Below are positions 44,771 to 52,724 of a DNA stretch of 64,000 nucleotides, one piece after another. Both the position numbers and the translations under genes were made by a program. Every line of letters begins with the position of its first letter. The stretch's first letter is position 1. Source of the DNA: Streptomyces sp. Tu6071 (GTDB taxonomy: Bacteria; Actinomycetota; Actinomycetes; Streptomycetales; Streptomycetaceae); NCBI RefSeq assembly GCF_000213055.1, contig NZ_CM001165.1, positions 3,490,445 to 3,554,444 of the forward strand, in the 5' to 3' direction. The notes under the pieces were generated by a model. That model was not told where the DNA came from, did not search any database, and saw only the letters and a program-made list of their open reading frames with translations.

Positions 44771-44959
44771 GCCTTCGCGGGGCCGGCGGGCCTCGTGCCT
44801 GGCGCGGGCCTCGTAGGCGGCGAGCGGGCCTCTCCGGTGGCGGGCGGGCCTTGTACGTGGCGAGCCAGGTGCGGGCCGGGGCAGGAGTCGGCGCCGCCCG
44901 GTCTCCGGCGTCGGCCCGGCGCGGGCCCGGCGCGGACCCCGGGCGGCTCAGCGACCGGC

Positions 44960-45967
44960 TCAGCGGGCGAGCATCTGCTCCGTCAGCTCCCACAGCCTCC
45001 GCGCCGCCTCGGGGTCGATCGAGTCGGGGTGGACCTCGGCGGGGATGCTGTCGGCGGTGAGCGGCCGGTCCTCCCCGTCCACGACGGACACCTCGCAGTC
45101 TTTCAGGTACACGCCGCCGATCCCGTCGAGCAGCGGGCTCGCGGCGGCGAAGACGACGGTGGCCGCCCCCTGAGCGGGCGTCTTCTTCCCGGTCTCGGGA
45201 TCGATGACGGGCCTGCCCTCCTCGTCCAGGAGCCCCTGCGCCCGGTACGCCTCCCGGTCCTCGGGACGGTTGTTGAGACTCGTCCCGATCACGACCCCCG
45301 GGTGCACGGCGTACCCCCGCACGCCCCCGGCGGCCCAGCGCCGGTCCAGCTCGACGGCGAAGAGCACGTTGGCGCGCTTGGCCTGCGCGTAGGCGGCACC
45401 GGGGTGGTAGCCGGTCGTGAAGTCGGGGTCGTCCCAGCGGATCGCCCCCATCCGCTGCGCGCCGGAGGACACGTTGACGACCCGCGCCCCTCGCGCGGCG
45501 CGCAGCAGGGGGAGCAGCCCGAGGGTGAGCCGGAAGGGCCCGAGGTGACTCGTCGCGAACTGGATCTCGTGCCCGTCCGCGTCGAGGGTCCGCTCGGCGG
45601 GCGGGGCGACGGCGGCGCAGTTGACGAGCACGTCGACGGGCCGCCCGGCGGCGAGCCGCCGCCCGACGAACGCGTCCACGGACCCCGGGTCGACGAGATC
45701 GAGCCGGTCGACCTCCACCCCGGCGATCCCCGCGACCTTCTCCGCGGCCCGCTCCGGACTCCGCGCCCCGACCAGCACCTCCACCCCGGCCCCCGCGAGC
45801 GCCCGCGTCACCTCGAACCCGATCCCCTGGTGCCCCCCGGTGACCACCACGCTCCTCCCCCGCAGATCGACCCCCGCAAGCACCTCCCCCGCGGTGGCGG
45901 CGGCCCCGAAGGGCGAACCGATGGGGTGCTGCTGAGACGACCACGACTGCTGCGACTGCTGCGACAT
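44960..45967 (-). CDS. Short-chain dehydrogenase/reductase
   Basis: The 335-residue protein starts MSQQSQQSWSSQQHPIG. It has the SDR cofactor loop VVVTGGHQGIGFEVTRA, the NAG-like segment VLVNCAAVAPP, the catalytic Ser in VVNVSSGAQ and AYAQAKRAN in place of the usual Tyr-x-x-x-Lys (Y-A-Q-A-K is intact). It resembles the retinol-dehydrogenase-like group of Streptomyces oxidoreductases. Two strong palindromes (45992-46030) lie directly upstream, but no TetR gene is next to it. Confidence 0.9.
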   Translation of the reverse strand: MSQQSQQSWSSQQHPIGSPFGAAATAGEVLAGVDLRGRSVVVTGGHQGIGFEVTRALAGAGVEVLVGARSPERAAEKVAGIAGVEVDRLDLVDPGSVDAFVGRRLAAGRPVDVLVNCAAVAPPAERTLDADGHEIQFATSHLGPFRLTLGLLPLLRAARGARVVNVSSGAQRMGAIRWDDPDFTTGYHPGAAYAQAKRANVLFAVELDRRWAAGGVRGYAVHPGVVIGTSLNNRPEDREAYRAQGLLDEEGRPVIDPETGKKTPAQGAATVVFAAASPLLDGIGGVYLKDCEVSVVDGEDRPLTADSIPAEVHPDSIDPEAARRLWELTEQMLAR

Positions 45968-45991
45968 GGGAACACGCCTTCCCGATCGAAA

Positions 45992-46030
45992 CGGAACCTC
46001 GTTCCGCCCACTGTACGGAACAGGGTTCCG
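45992..46030. promoter_or_regulatory. Twin palindromic operators upstream of the SDR gene
   Basis: CGGAAC-CTC-GTTCCG (45992-46006) and CGGAAC-AGG-GTTCCG (46016-46030) are two perfect 6-bp inverted repeats with 3-bp spacers, centres 24 bp apart. The first ends 25 bp from the SDR start codon. The form suits a TetR-type repressor, which is not encoded beside it. Confidence 0.82.
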
Positions 46031-46062
46031 TTTCGCGAACGGCGCCGGGCGGGGGACAACGC

Positions 46063-46095
46063 AAAAGGCGCCCCCCGCAGAGGGAGGCGCCTTGG
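46063..46095 (-). terminator. Terminator of the pit operon
   Basis: AAGGCGCC (46065-46072) pairs with GGCGCCTT (46086-46093). On the minus strand the stem is followed by TTTTGC. It lies about 45 bp past the pit stop, which fits an intrinsic terminator for the leftward DUF47-pit unit. Confidence 0.75.
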
Positions 46096-46139
46096 CGGCG
46101 GGGGCGGGGACGAGACCCCGCACACCCGAGATCACGAGG

Positions 46140-47138
46140 TCACAAGAACAGGAAGTTCACGACCCAGAACGACACCGCCGCCACGATCGCCGCCGCCGGC
46201 ATCGTGATGAACCAGCCGAGCACGATGTTCTTCGCGACGCCCCACCGCACCGCGTTGACCCGCTTCGTCGCGCCGACGCCCATGATCGCCGAGGTGATCA
46301 CGTGGGTCGTCGAGATGGGCGCGTGGAAGAGGAACGCGGTCGTGAACATGATCGACGCGCCGGTCGTCTCGGCGGCGAAGCCCTGCGGCGGGTCCAACTC
46401 GATGATCTTGCGGCCGAGCGTGCGCATGATGCGCCAGCCACCCGCGTACGTACCGAGCGAGAGCATGAGCGCACAGGCGATCTTGACCCACACCGGGATC
46501 GCGTCGCCCTGGTCCTCGACATCGGCGATGACGAGCGCGAGCACGACGATGCCCATCGTCTTCTGCGCGTCCTGGAGCCCGTGCCCGAGCGCCATCGCGG
46601 CGGCCGAGACGGTCTGCGCGATACGGAAACCGCGCTTGGCCCGGTGCGGGTTCGACTTGCGGAACAGCCACAGGATCGCGCACATCACGAGGTAGCCGAC
46701 GACGAGACCGACGAGCGGCGAGAGGAACATCGGGATGACGATCTTGTCGATCACCCCGGACCACATGACCCCGATCCCGCCCGCGAGCGCCGCCCCGACC
46801 ATCCCGCCGAACAGCGCGTGCGAGGACGAGGAAGGCAGCCCGAAGTACCAGGTCACGAGGTTCCACACGACCGCGCCCACGAGCGCGGCGAACAGGATCC
46901 ACATCCCCTTGTCGCCGTGCGGGGTGTCGATGATGCCCTCGCTGACCGTCTTCGCGACGCCGTTGCCGAGGAAGGCACCGGCGAGGTTCATGACGGCGGC
47001 CATCGCGAGCGCCGCGCGCGGCGTGAGCGCCCGGGTCGAGACGGAGGTCGCGATCGCGTTCGCGGAGTCGTGGAAGCCGTTGGTGTAGGTGAAGGCGAAC
47101 GCGACCAGGACGGTCACGACCAAAGCAAAGGTGTCCAC
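46140..47138 (-). CDS. pit: Low-affinity inorganic phosphate transporter (Pit family)
   Basis: This 332-residue membrane protein has the Pit signature GFHDSANAIATSVSTRAL at the N-terminus and its inverted copy FLFHAPISTTHVITSAIMG near the end, plus GHGLQDAQKTMGIVVLAL in the middle. About ten helices are visible. It imports metal-phosphate with protons. It starts four nucleotides after the DUF47 gene and forms a pair with it. Confidence 0.95.
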   Translation of the reverse strand: MDTFALVVTVLVAFAFTYTNGFHDSANAIATSVSTRALTPRAALAMAAVMNLAGAFLGNGVAKTVSEGIIDTPHGDKGMWILFAALVGAVVWNLVTWYFGLPSSSSHALFGGMVGAALAGGIGVMWSGVIDKIVIPMFLSPLVGLVVGYLVMCAILWLFRKSNPHRAKRGFRIAQTVSAAAMALGHGLQDAQKTMGIVVLALVIADVEDQGDAIPVWVKIACALMLSLGTYAGGWRIMRTLGRKIIELDPPQGFAAETTGASIMFTTAFLFHAPISTTHVITSAIMGVGATKRVNAVRWGVAKNIVLGWFITMPAAAIVAAVSFWVVNFLFL

Positions 47139-47142
47139 CGGG

Positions 47143-47763
47143 TCAGGACTCCTTGACCGCGATGGTCTCCACCGTGTTCGCGACGTGCTCGAACGCGTCG
47201 GCGGCCTCTTCGAGGACGTCGACGATCTGCTTGAGCTTCAGCACCTCGATGGCGTCGTACTTCCCGTTGAACAGGTGCGCGAGGAGCTTGCGGTGGATCT
47301 GGTCCGCCTGGTTCTCCAGACGGTTCACCTCGATCCAGTACTCGGTGAGGTTGTCCATCGTCCGCAGGTTGGGCATCGCCTCGGCGGTCAGCTCCGCCGC
47401 ACGGTGGAGGACCTCGATCTGCTGCTCGACACCCTTGGGAAGCTGGTCGATCTGATAAAGGACGACGAGATCGACCGCCTCCTCCATGAAGTCCATGATG
47501 TCGTCGAGCGAACCGGCGAGGGTGTAGATGTCCTCGCGGTCGAACGGCGTGATGAAGGAGGAGTTCAGCTGGTGGAAGATGGCATGCGTCGCGTCGTCCC
47601 CGGCGTGTTCCGCGGCCCGCATGCGTTCGGCGATCTCGGCCCGGGCGGAGGGGTCCGCCCCGAGCAGTTCCATGAGGAGCTTGGAGCCCGTGACGATGTT
47701 GTCCGCGGACGCGGCGAACATGTCGTAGAAACTCGTCTCCCGGGGGGTCAGACGAAAACGCAC
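47143..47763 (-). CDS. DUF47 / PhoU-like Pit accessory protein
   Basis: The 206-residue protein starts at GTG 47763 (VRFRLTPRETSFYDMFAASA) with GAGGA seven nucleotides upstream. It is an all-helical PhoU-like DUF47 protein with the metal-binding signature HAGDDATHAIFHQLNSSFIT and a second one around NRLENQADQIHRKLLAHLF. Such proteins modulate the adjacent Pit transporter. TAGCAT on the minus strand at 47801-47806 is a candidate -10. No clear PHO-box tandem is seen. Confidence 0.9.
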   Translation of the reverse strand: MRFRLTPRETSFYDMFAASADNIVTGSKLLMELLGADPSARAEIAERMRAAEHAGDDATHAIFHQLNSSFITPFDREDIYTLAGSLDDIMDFMEEAVDLVVLYQIDQLPKGVEQQIEVLHRAAELTAEAMPNLRTMDNLTEYWIEVNRLENQADQIHRKLLAHLFNGKYDAIEVLKLKQIVDVLEEAADAFEHVANTVETIAVKES

Positions 47764-47934
47764 GTGGGGTCCTCGGTGTCCTCTGGGTTCGGTCAGGCTG
47801 ATGCTAGGCGCATCATCCGGCCACGGCGAACCGGCTTTCACAGTGTCGCCCATGAAAGCGGGCGATCATCACAGGGCCCCAACCGGCCCAAGAGGAACAG
47901 AACCGATCCCAACAGATCGGAAATATCGGTACAA

Positions 47935-47953
47935 TATACCCATGCGGGGTATA
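47935..47953. promoter_or_regulatory. CsoR copper operator
   Basis: TATACCC (47935-47941) and GGGTATA (47947-47953) are perfect inverted repeats with a 5-bp spacer, the form reported for S. lividans CsoR sites. It lies 147 bp upstream of csoR within the 336-bp divergent gap between DUF47 and csoR. The gap otherwise shows no gene. Confidence 0.85.
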
Positions 47954-48099
47954 GAGGGGCCGCTCAGCGCCCGTCTCGACGCTTCTGCGCAGCCTGCCCC
48001 ACACTGGCCGTAACCCCCCGGGACCCGGCGGTCCGCGAGGGGTGTCGGACAGCTCACATCTGCGCCGTGGTCCCCACGGCCCCCTACCGGGAGGACGCG

Positions 48100-48477
48100 A
48101 TGACGACCACCGAGGCCGAAGGCACCGGAGCGGCGACTCCCACCGGGGCGCCCGAGACGCCCGGCGCCGTGCCCGCGGGCACGGCCGAGCACGCCGTGCA
48201 CGGCTACCACGACCACAAGCAGGAGCACCTCAAGCGCCTGCGCCGCATCGAGGGCCAGATCCGCGGCCTGCAGCGGATGGTCGAGGAGGACCAGTACTGC
48301 ATCGACATACTCACCCAGGTCTCCGCCTCCACGAAGGCCCTCCAGTCCTTCGCCCTCCAACTCCTGGAGGAGCACCTGCGGCACTGTGTGGCGGACGCGG
48401 CGGTACGGGGCGGGGACGAGGTCGAGGAGAAGGTCGCGGAGGCCACACGGGCCATCGCACGGATGCTCCGTACGTGA
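48100..48477 (+). CDS. csoR: CsoR copper-sensing repressor
   Basis: The 125-residue helical repressor has the Cu(I) ligands C67, H92 and C96, with the same 25- and 4-residue spacing as mycobacterial CsoR. The core is RLRRIEGQIRGLQRMVEEDQ, YCIDILTQVSA and EEHLRHCVADA. A 40-residue N-terminal tail rich in Thr/Pro ends in HxxHGYHDH, a further His cluster. GGGAGGA precedes the ATG. It should repress itself and copper-efflux genes until Cu(I) binds; no copper transporter is in this window. Confidence 0.93.
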   Translation: MTTTEAEGTGAATPTGAPETPGAVPAGTAEHAVHGYHDHKQEHLKRLRRIEGQIRGLQRMVEEDQYCIDILTQVSASTKALQSFALQLLEEHLRHCVADAAVRGGDEVEEKVAEATRAIARMLRT

Positions 48478-48493
48478 GGGACCGCGAGGGGCG

Positions 48494-48535
48494 GGGCCGG
48501 GTCACGCGGGGCCGGGTCACGCGGGGCCGTACGCG
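48494..48535. repeat. 15-bp tandem repeats after csoR
   Basis: GGGCCGGGTCACGCG occurs at 48494-48508 and 48509-48523, with a partial GGGCCGTACGCG after it. The following 170 bp to the next small gene is GGCCG-rich with no gene seen. Confidence 0.6.
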
Positions 48536-48701
48536 TGAGGGCCGCACGCGAAGGGCGGCGGGCCGAGAGCCGGTAGGGCCGAGGGCCGTACGGCCGACGG
48601 GTCCACGGCCGCCCGCGCGTCCCGCGAGGCGCCGGGGGTCTCGCCCCCACGGCACCGCCCCGGCCCGTCCGGCCTACCGGGCCAGTCCGGCCCCGGCCGA
48701 C

Positions 48702-48878
48702 TCAGCCGCCGTACCCGCTCACGTCACCGCGGCCCGTCCCTCTCACCTGCAACACCTCGTCGATCCGCTCGACGCTCAGCCGCTCCTCGCACGAGCAGAC
48801 GGCCGCGATCATCAGCTCCCCGCAGAGCTCGATCTCCGCGAGGGCCACCGGGTCCTCGACCGCGAAAGCTGTCGTCAC
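48702..48878 (-). CDS. 58-residue Cys-containing small protein
   Basis: GTG 48878 opens TTAFAVEDPVALAEIELCGE, then LMIAAVCSCEERLSVERIDEVLQV and a Gly-rich end at 48702. The ordered acidic helices and three Cys (one CxC) look like a real protein; I recall similar small Streptomyces proteins with ELxGELMIAA. GGGGGTGAG lies five nucleotides upstream. A minus-strand TACGCT at 48963-48968 is a possible -10. Function unknown. Confidence 0.7.
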   Translation of the reverse strand: MTTAFAVEDPVALAEIELCGELMIAAVCSCEERLSVERIDEVLQVRGTGRGDVSGYGG

Positions 48879-49197
48879 CTTGGCTCACCCCCTTCTCCCG
48901 GACCCTTCCGAGGCCCTTTCCGGGCCCCTTCTCGGGCACTCTTCCCGGACGGCGCGCGGCCCAGCGTAGGGAGCCGCGTGCGCCGGGCGCATGACACGGA
49001 CGGACCATTTACGGGTCATCCACCCGGCGCACGACCGGCGCTCGGCAGCCCGGCGTGTCCACCTCTCGCACCCACTCGTCCACCCGGGCACTCATCGGGT
49101 CAACGAACAATAGGTACGGCCGTCACGCCGCCCACCTGGGAATCCACGAAATCAGCCCCAGGGCCTACGTCTGGTCCTCCAGGACTACCGTGAAGAG
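48879..49197. promoter_or_regulatory. Divergent region with a nested inverted repeat
   Basis: GTGCGCCGGG (48978-48987) and CCCGGCGCAC (49023-49032) are a perfect 10-bp inverted repeat. Inside, after symmetrical 3-nt gaps, ATGAC (48991-48995) pairs with GTCAT (49015-49019). The left arm lies next to the candidate -10 TACGCT of the 58-residue gene, so it could be an operator. The part nearest that gene is pyrimidine-rich (CCCTTCTCCCGG repeats). Confidence 0.6.
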
Positions 49198-49380
49198 GTG
49201 ACCTCCGAGGAGACCCAGGGCGACGCCCACCGCACCACGACCCAGGAACGCGGCCCCTTCTGCACCGCCACCTGCCTGTGCGGCTGGCGCGGCCCCGCCC
49301 GCCGCGCCCGCTCCAAGGCCCGCTCGGACGCGGCGGAGCACCTGCGGGACGCGGAAACGGAAGCGCGTACGGGGTCGTAA
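49198..49380 (+). CDS. 60-residue CxCGW small protein
   Basis: The GTG at 49198 is preceded by TACCGT (49186-49191) ending six nucleotides upstream, so the mRNA is probably leaderless. The protein has a compact Cys motif, GPFCTATCLCGWRGPARRAR, then KARSDAAEHLRDAE. This CxxxCxCGW form looks like a small metal- or nucleic-acid-binding unit. It is a widely seen kind of Streptomyces hypothetical protein. Function unknown. Confidence 0.72.
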   Translation: MTSEETQGDAHRTTTQERGPFCTATCLCGWRGPARRARSKARSDAAEHLRDAETEARTGS

Positions 49381-49506
49381 CCGACTCCCCGCGAAACGTA
49401 CGAGACAGGCGAAACGTCAGCGGATTCGCCTCGCCGCAGACCCCGTCCCGGGCCACAGCGCGGGCTTCGCCCCGGGCCCCGTCCCGTCGCGTCTCCGGTT
49501 ACCCGG

Positions 49507-50244
49507 CTACGCCGCCAGGTCCCGGTCCTCGCCCGCCCGCGCGGGCCGCACCGCCCCGTCGGCCTCCCGCGGCTCCCGCTCCCCGGCGGCGCCGCGCTCG
49601 TCCTCCGTACCGTCCGTACCGCCGCCCGCCCACACGAGGCGCCCCGCGCGGCCGCGGCCCACGGCGCGCAGCACGGGGGTGAACAGTGCCGTGAAGAGCG
49701 GCGAGAGCAGCAGCGCGACGGCCGTGCCGAGCGCGAAGCCGCCGACCACGTCCGTGGGGTAGTGCACGCCCATGAGGACCCGGCAGAACCCCTCCAGCAC
49801 CGCGAGCCCGATGCCGACCAGACCGAGCTTGCGGTGGGCGAGGAAGAGCGAGACGCCGATCGCCATCGTCAGCGTCGAGTGATCGCTCACGAAGGAGAAG
49901 TCGGTCTTGCCCGGCTCCAGGACCTCAAGGCCCTTGTGGTCGACGAAGGGCCGGGGCCGCTCGACGAAACCGCGGATCGGGATGTTCACGCCCACCGCGA
50001 GCGCGGCGGCCAGCGGCGCCCAGACCACCGCGGCCACGGAGGAGGCCGCCGCGTCGAGGGTGTCGCGCCGCCTGACGCCCCACCAGCACCACAGCACGAG
50101 CAGCACGGCGAGCACCGGCAGCCCGTACTCGCCGAGGAAGCGCACGGCCTGATCGCACCAGCTCGGGGAGTGCTCGGTGAGGCCGTTGATGTCGAAGAGC
50201 AGGCTGACATCGGGGTTCGACCCGGAAGTGTCGAGTCCAGCCAT
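49507..50244 (-). CDS. PAP2-family phosphatase
   Basis: The 245-residue membrane protein starts MAGLDTSGSNPD. It has about five helices and the PAP2 motifs RGFVERPRPF (motif 1), FVSDHSTL (motif 2, usually PSGH) and CRVLMGVHYPTDVVGG (motif 3, catalytic His). It should dephosphorylate a lipid phosphate such as undecaprenyl pyrophosphate or phosphatidic acid on the outer face. The C-terminal 45 residues are a charged Gly/Glu/Arg tail. AAGGGG lies ten nucleotides upstream. Confidence 0.9.
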   Translation of the reverse strand: MAGLDTSGSNPDVSLLFDINGLTEHSPSWCDQAVRFLGEYGLPVLAVLLVLWCWWGVRRRDTLDAAASSVAAVVWAPLAAALAVGVNIPIRGFVERPRPFVDHKGLEVLEPGKTDFSFVSDHSTLTMAIGVSLFLAHRKLGLVGIGLAVLEGFCRVLMGVHYPTDVVGGFALGTAVALLLSPLFTALFTPVLRAVGRGRAGRLVWAGGGTDGTEDERGAAGEREPREADGAVRPARAGEDRDLAA

Positions 50245-50671
50245 CGTGCCGCGGCCCCTTGTCTTTCGTACCGGGACGCACACGGCGTACGTCCCTCACC
50301 AACCCCCGTGGTCGGCACCGGCCGGCACCGCTCCGCTCGCGCACACACCTGTGGTCCTGAACAGGGAACGCCTGCTCCCTGCCCCCGCGTTCCGCACTCC
50401 ACCGAATGATCACCCAGACGTTATCGAAGAGAGACGCGTCCGCGCAGCTCAGGACCCCCGCCGCGAGCGGGGGCGCACAGGGCCACAAGGGGGGCGCGAG
50501 GGCCGTGGGTCCGGGCGCCGGGCCCCTCAGGAGGAGCGACCTCCCTCTCGCGTACGAGAGACCCGCGGCGTACGACGCCTGATGTACGCCACGCGGGGGA
50601 CGCCGCAAACGCGATCCCCGCCGTGCCGGATGCCCGCCGGGCCTGTTGTACGGGTCCGGGGCCGCCCTCCG
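50245..50671. other. 427-bp gap between the PAP2 and SLT-NlpC genes
   Basis: No gene, and no clear terminator or operator. GTACGAGAGAC and GTACGACGCC short repeats occur near 50555-50590. The less GC-rich patch near 50405-50430 (GAATGATCACCCAGACG) may hold the PAP2 promoter on the minus strand. Confidence 0.4.
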
Positions 50672-51928
50672 TCAGTCCGCGCGTCGCGGCCCCACCCCCG
50701 CACCGGCCAGCGCGGCGGCCCCGGGCGAGGGCGACGCGGCACCGGACGGCTCACCGGCAACGGCCGCCCCGCCACCGGCCTCCGCCCCGCCACCCTCCGC
50801 ACCCATGTCCTCCGCGCTCGCCCCCTTCGCATCGACGCCGCCCACGTCGGCCCCCGCCTTCTCCTTCGCCTCCGCCTTCTTCCTCGCCGCCTCGCGGTCC
50901 TCGTCGACGGGCCGCAGCGAATCGCTCGCGCCCGGTTCCGGGAGCGCGGCGGCGGCGGCCTGCGTGACGCGGGTCGCGCCGAAGTAGTCGGGGGTGTCGA
51001 CCGGGTCGAAGCGGATGACGGCGCCGGTACGGGGCGCGTCGATCATGTAGCCGCCACCGACGTAGATCCCGACGTGCCGGATGGCGCGCGAATTGCTCAG
51101 ATCGTCGGAGAAGAAAACGAGATCACCGGGGAGCAGTTCGTTCCGCGCGGGGTGCGGCCCCGCGTTGTACTGATCGTTCGCGACGCGCGGCAGATCGATA
51201 CCGACGCTTTCGTACGCGGCCTGCGTGAGCCCCGAGCAGTCGAAGCGCCCGCGCTGCGCCGCCGTCCCCGTACCACCCCACAGGTACGGCGTGCCGAGCT
51301 TGCCCTGCGCGTACGAGATCGCCGCCGCGGCCTGCTCGGAGGGCTGGAGCCGTCCGGCCGGGGCGGAGAAGCTCTCCTCCAGGCCGCGGATGGTCTTCAC
51401 GTAGTTCCGCGTCTCGCTGTACGGCGGGATTCCGCCGTACCGGATCACCGCGTCGGGACCGGCGTTGTAGGCGGCGAGCATGTTCGCCGACTGGTCGCCC
51501 GGCACGTTCTTGACGTAGGAGGCGAGTTCGCAGTCGTACGAGGCGGCCGACGGAATCGCGTCGGCCGGATTCCACACGTCCCGCACGCCGTCCTTGTCGC
51601 CGTCGACGCCGTGCGAGGCCCACGTGCTCGGGATGAACTGCGCGATGCCCTCGGCCGCCGCCGCGCTGCGGGCACGCGGGTTGAAACCGGACTCCTGGTA
51701 GAGCTGCGAGGCGAGGAGCGCGGGCGTGAGGGCGGGGCACAGGTTGCCCCACTTCTGCACGAGCGCCTGGTACGCGGCGGGCACCGAGCCCTTCGCGAGA
51801 CCGGTCGCGCGGCCCGCGCCACCACCGGTGAGGTTTCCGGCGACGACGAAGACGCCGACGACGAGGAGCGCCACGAACCCCGTCCCGAGGACGGCGAGCA
51901 GCGAGCCGATCAGCCAGAACTTGCGCAC
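50672..51928 (-). CDS. Bifunctional lytic transglycosylase and NlpC/P60 hydrolase (VirB1-like)
   Basis: This 418-residue protein has an N-terminal membrane anchor (about 5-32), an SLT lysozyme-like domain (catalytic E79 in LASQLYQESGFNPRA, later AEGIAQFIPSTW and NMLAAYNAG) and an NlpC/P60 peptidase domain (C231 in RFDCSGLTQ, H285 in IRHVGIYVGG). The third polar position, usually His, is Asp (MIDAPRTG, residue 297). A 95-residue Ala/Gly/Glu tail ends the chain. The two activities cut glycan strands and stem peptides. It is divergent from the T4SS-like genes and resembles the wall-opening hydrolases of Gram-positive conjugation systems. Confidence 0.93.
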   Translation of the reverse strand: MRKFWLIGSLLAVLGTGFVALLVVGVFVVAGNLTGGGAGRATGLAKGSVPAAYQALVQKWGNLCPALTPALLASQLYQESGFNPRARSAAAAEGIAQFIPSTWASHGVDGDKDGVRDVWNPADAIPSAASYDCELASYVKNVPGDQSANMLAAYNAGPDAVIRYGGIPPYSETRNYVKTIRGLEESFSAPAGRLQPSEQAAAAISYAQGKLGTPYLWGGTGTAAQRGRFDCSGLTQAAYESVGIDLPRVANDQYNAGPHPARNELLPGDLVFFSDDLSNSRAIRHVGIYVGGGYMIDAPRTGAVIRFDPVDTPDYFGATRVTQAAAAALPEPGASDSLRPVDEDREAARKKAEAKEKAGADVGGVDAKGASAEDMGAEGGGAEAGGGAAVAGEPSGAASPSPGAAALAGAGVGPRRAD

Positions 51929-52318
51929 GCGTCAACTCTCCCCCATGAGGGAGCGCTTCGCCACGGTGTACGGGAGCACGGGGCGCGCGTACCAGCCATA
52001 TGAGCCGTTCATCGCAGCACGCGGAGATGTAGGCAGAAGCGGGACGATCAGCCAGTATGAGGAGCAATCACATGACTGCACATCACCTGACGTGACCCCA
52101 CCCCCACCCGTCCTCCCGCTCCTTCACCCGTTGGAGCGACCCGCCGGGGACACGCCCGCATCATTGCCCGCAGTCACATCGCATGATACACAGAGTAATC
52201 ACGCGGGCGGGCGTGTCCCCTTCCACCCCTTCGGTCCGGTTCTCAAGAGCGGAAAGAAGGCAAAACTCGGCCAGGTTTGACGCCAAGTCGACATGCACAG
52301 GCGCCGGAGTCAGCGACA
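51929..52318. promoter_or_regulatory. Divergent promoter region of the T4SS-like locus
   Basis: 390 bp, less GC-rich than its surroundings, with no gene seen. GGGGACACGCCCGC (52146-52159) and GCGGGCGTGTCCCC (52207-52220) are perfect 14-bp inverted repeats with a 47-bp spacer. A second cluster, TCACATGACTGCACATCACC near 52068-52090, has short inverted TCA/TGA elements. No Shine-Dalgarno-led ORF lies here. Confidence 0.6.
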
Positions 52319-52687
52319 ATGAGCGAGACCTCTGTGTCGAGCAGAGGACGGAACAACCCGTTAGGGGCGGTGAGTTACATGCTTATGGCGGCCGACAAGG
52401 GCGACATCAACACGATCATCGGCGGGATCGCCCCGGACTGGGGCCCCTTCGGGAGCCTCGGCAGCGAGGCCCGCGTCATGATCCAGGTGGTCATGGCCTT
52501 CGCGATCATCCTCTGCCTGGCCATCGCGATCTGGGGCGCGGCCAAGCAGCGCATCGGCGCGACGGCGCTGCGCGACACCTTCAGCGCCGAGCAGGGCAAG
52601 GGGCTCATCATCGCCGGGCTCAGCGGAGTCTTCATCATCGGCTCCCTCGGCACGGTCTTCACGATCGTGTACGGCATGGCCGTCTAG
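52319..52687 (+). CDS. Two-helix membrane protein, VirB2/TrbC pilin-like
   Basis: The 122-residue protein has a short polar head and two hydrophobic helices, MIQVVMAFAIILCLAIAIWG and LIIAGLSGVFIIGSLGTVFT, joined by a basic/polar loop (AAKQRIGATALRDTFSAEQG). Small two-helix proteins at the head of a T4SS operon are usually the VirB2/TrbC pilin homologue. GGAG lies nine nucleotides before the ATG. No signal peptidase site is evident. A hairpin follows the gene. The pilin assignment rests on size, topology and context. Confidence 0.82.
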   Translation: MSETSVSSRGRNNPLGAVSYMLMAADKGDINTIIGGIAPDWGPFGSLGSEARVMIQVVMAFAIILCLAIAIWGAAKQRIGATALRDTFSAEQGKGLIIAGLSGVFIIGSLGTVFTIVYGMAV

Positions 52688-52703
52688 CCACGCACACGGC
52701 TGC

Positions 52704-52724
52704 GCCGTCCAGTCGCGGGACGGC
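52704..52724 (+). terminator. Intra-operon hairpin after the pilin-like gene
   Basis: GCCGTCC (52704-52710) pairs with GGACGGC (52718-52724), loop 7 nt, 17 bp past the stop. It may lower transcription into the next gene, which starts 245 bp after the pilin-like gene. The rest of that gap holds no gene. Confidence 0.5.

Noticed and set aside
47764..47934. A PHO box before the DUF47-pit pair
   Set aside because: GGTTCGCC and TTTCATGG elements on the minus strand are 26 bp apart and not in 11-bp phase.
47942..48013. A short frame MRGIEGPLSARLD starting inside the CsoR operator
   Set aside because: No ribosome site, no conserved pattern, and its start lies within the operator.
51929..52318. A possible c-di-AMP (ydaO) riboswitch before the SLT-NlpC/P60 gene
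   Set aside because: Such wall hydrolases can carry one in Streptomyces, but I could not find the conserved core; a covariance-model search (Infernal with the ydaO model) would decide.
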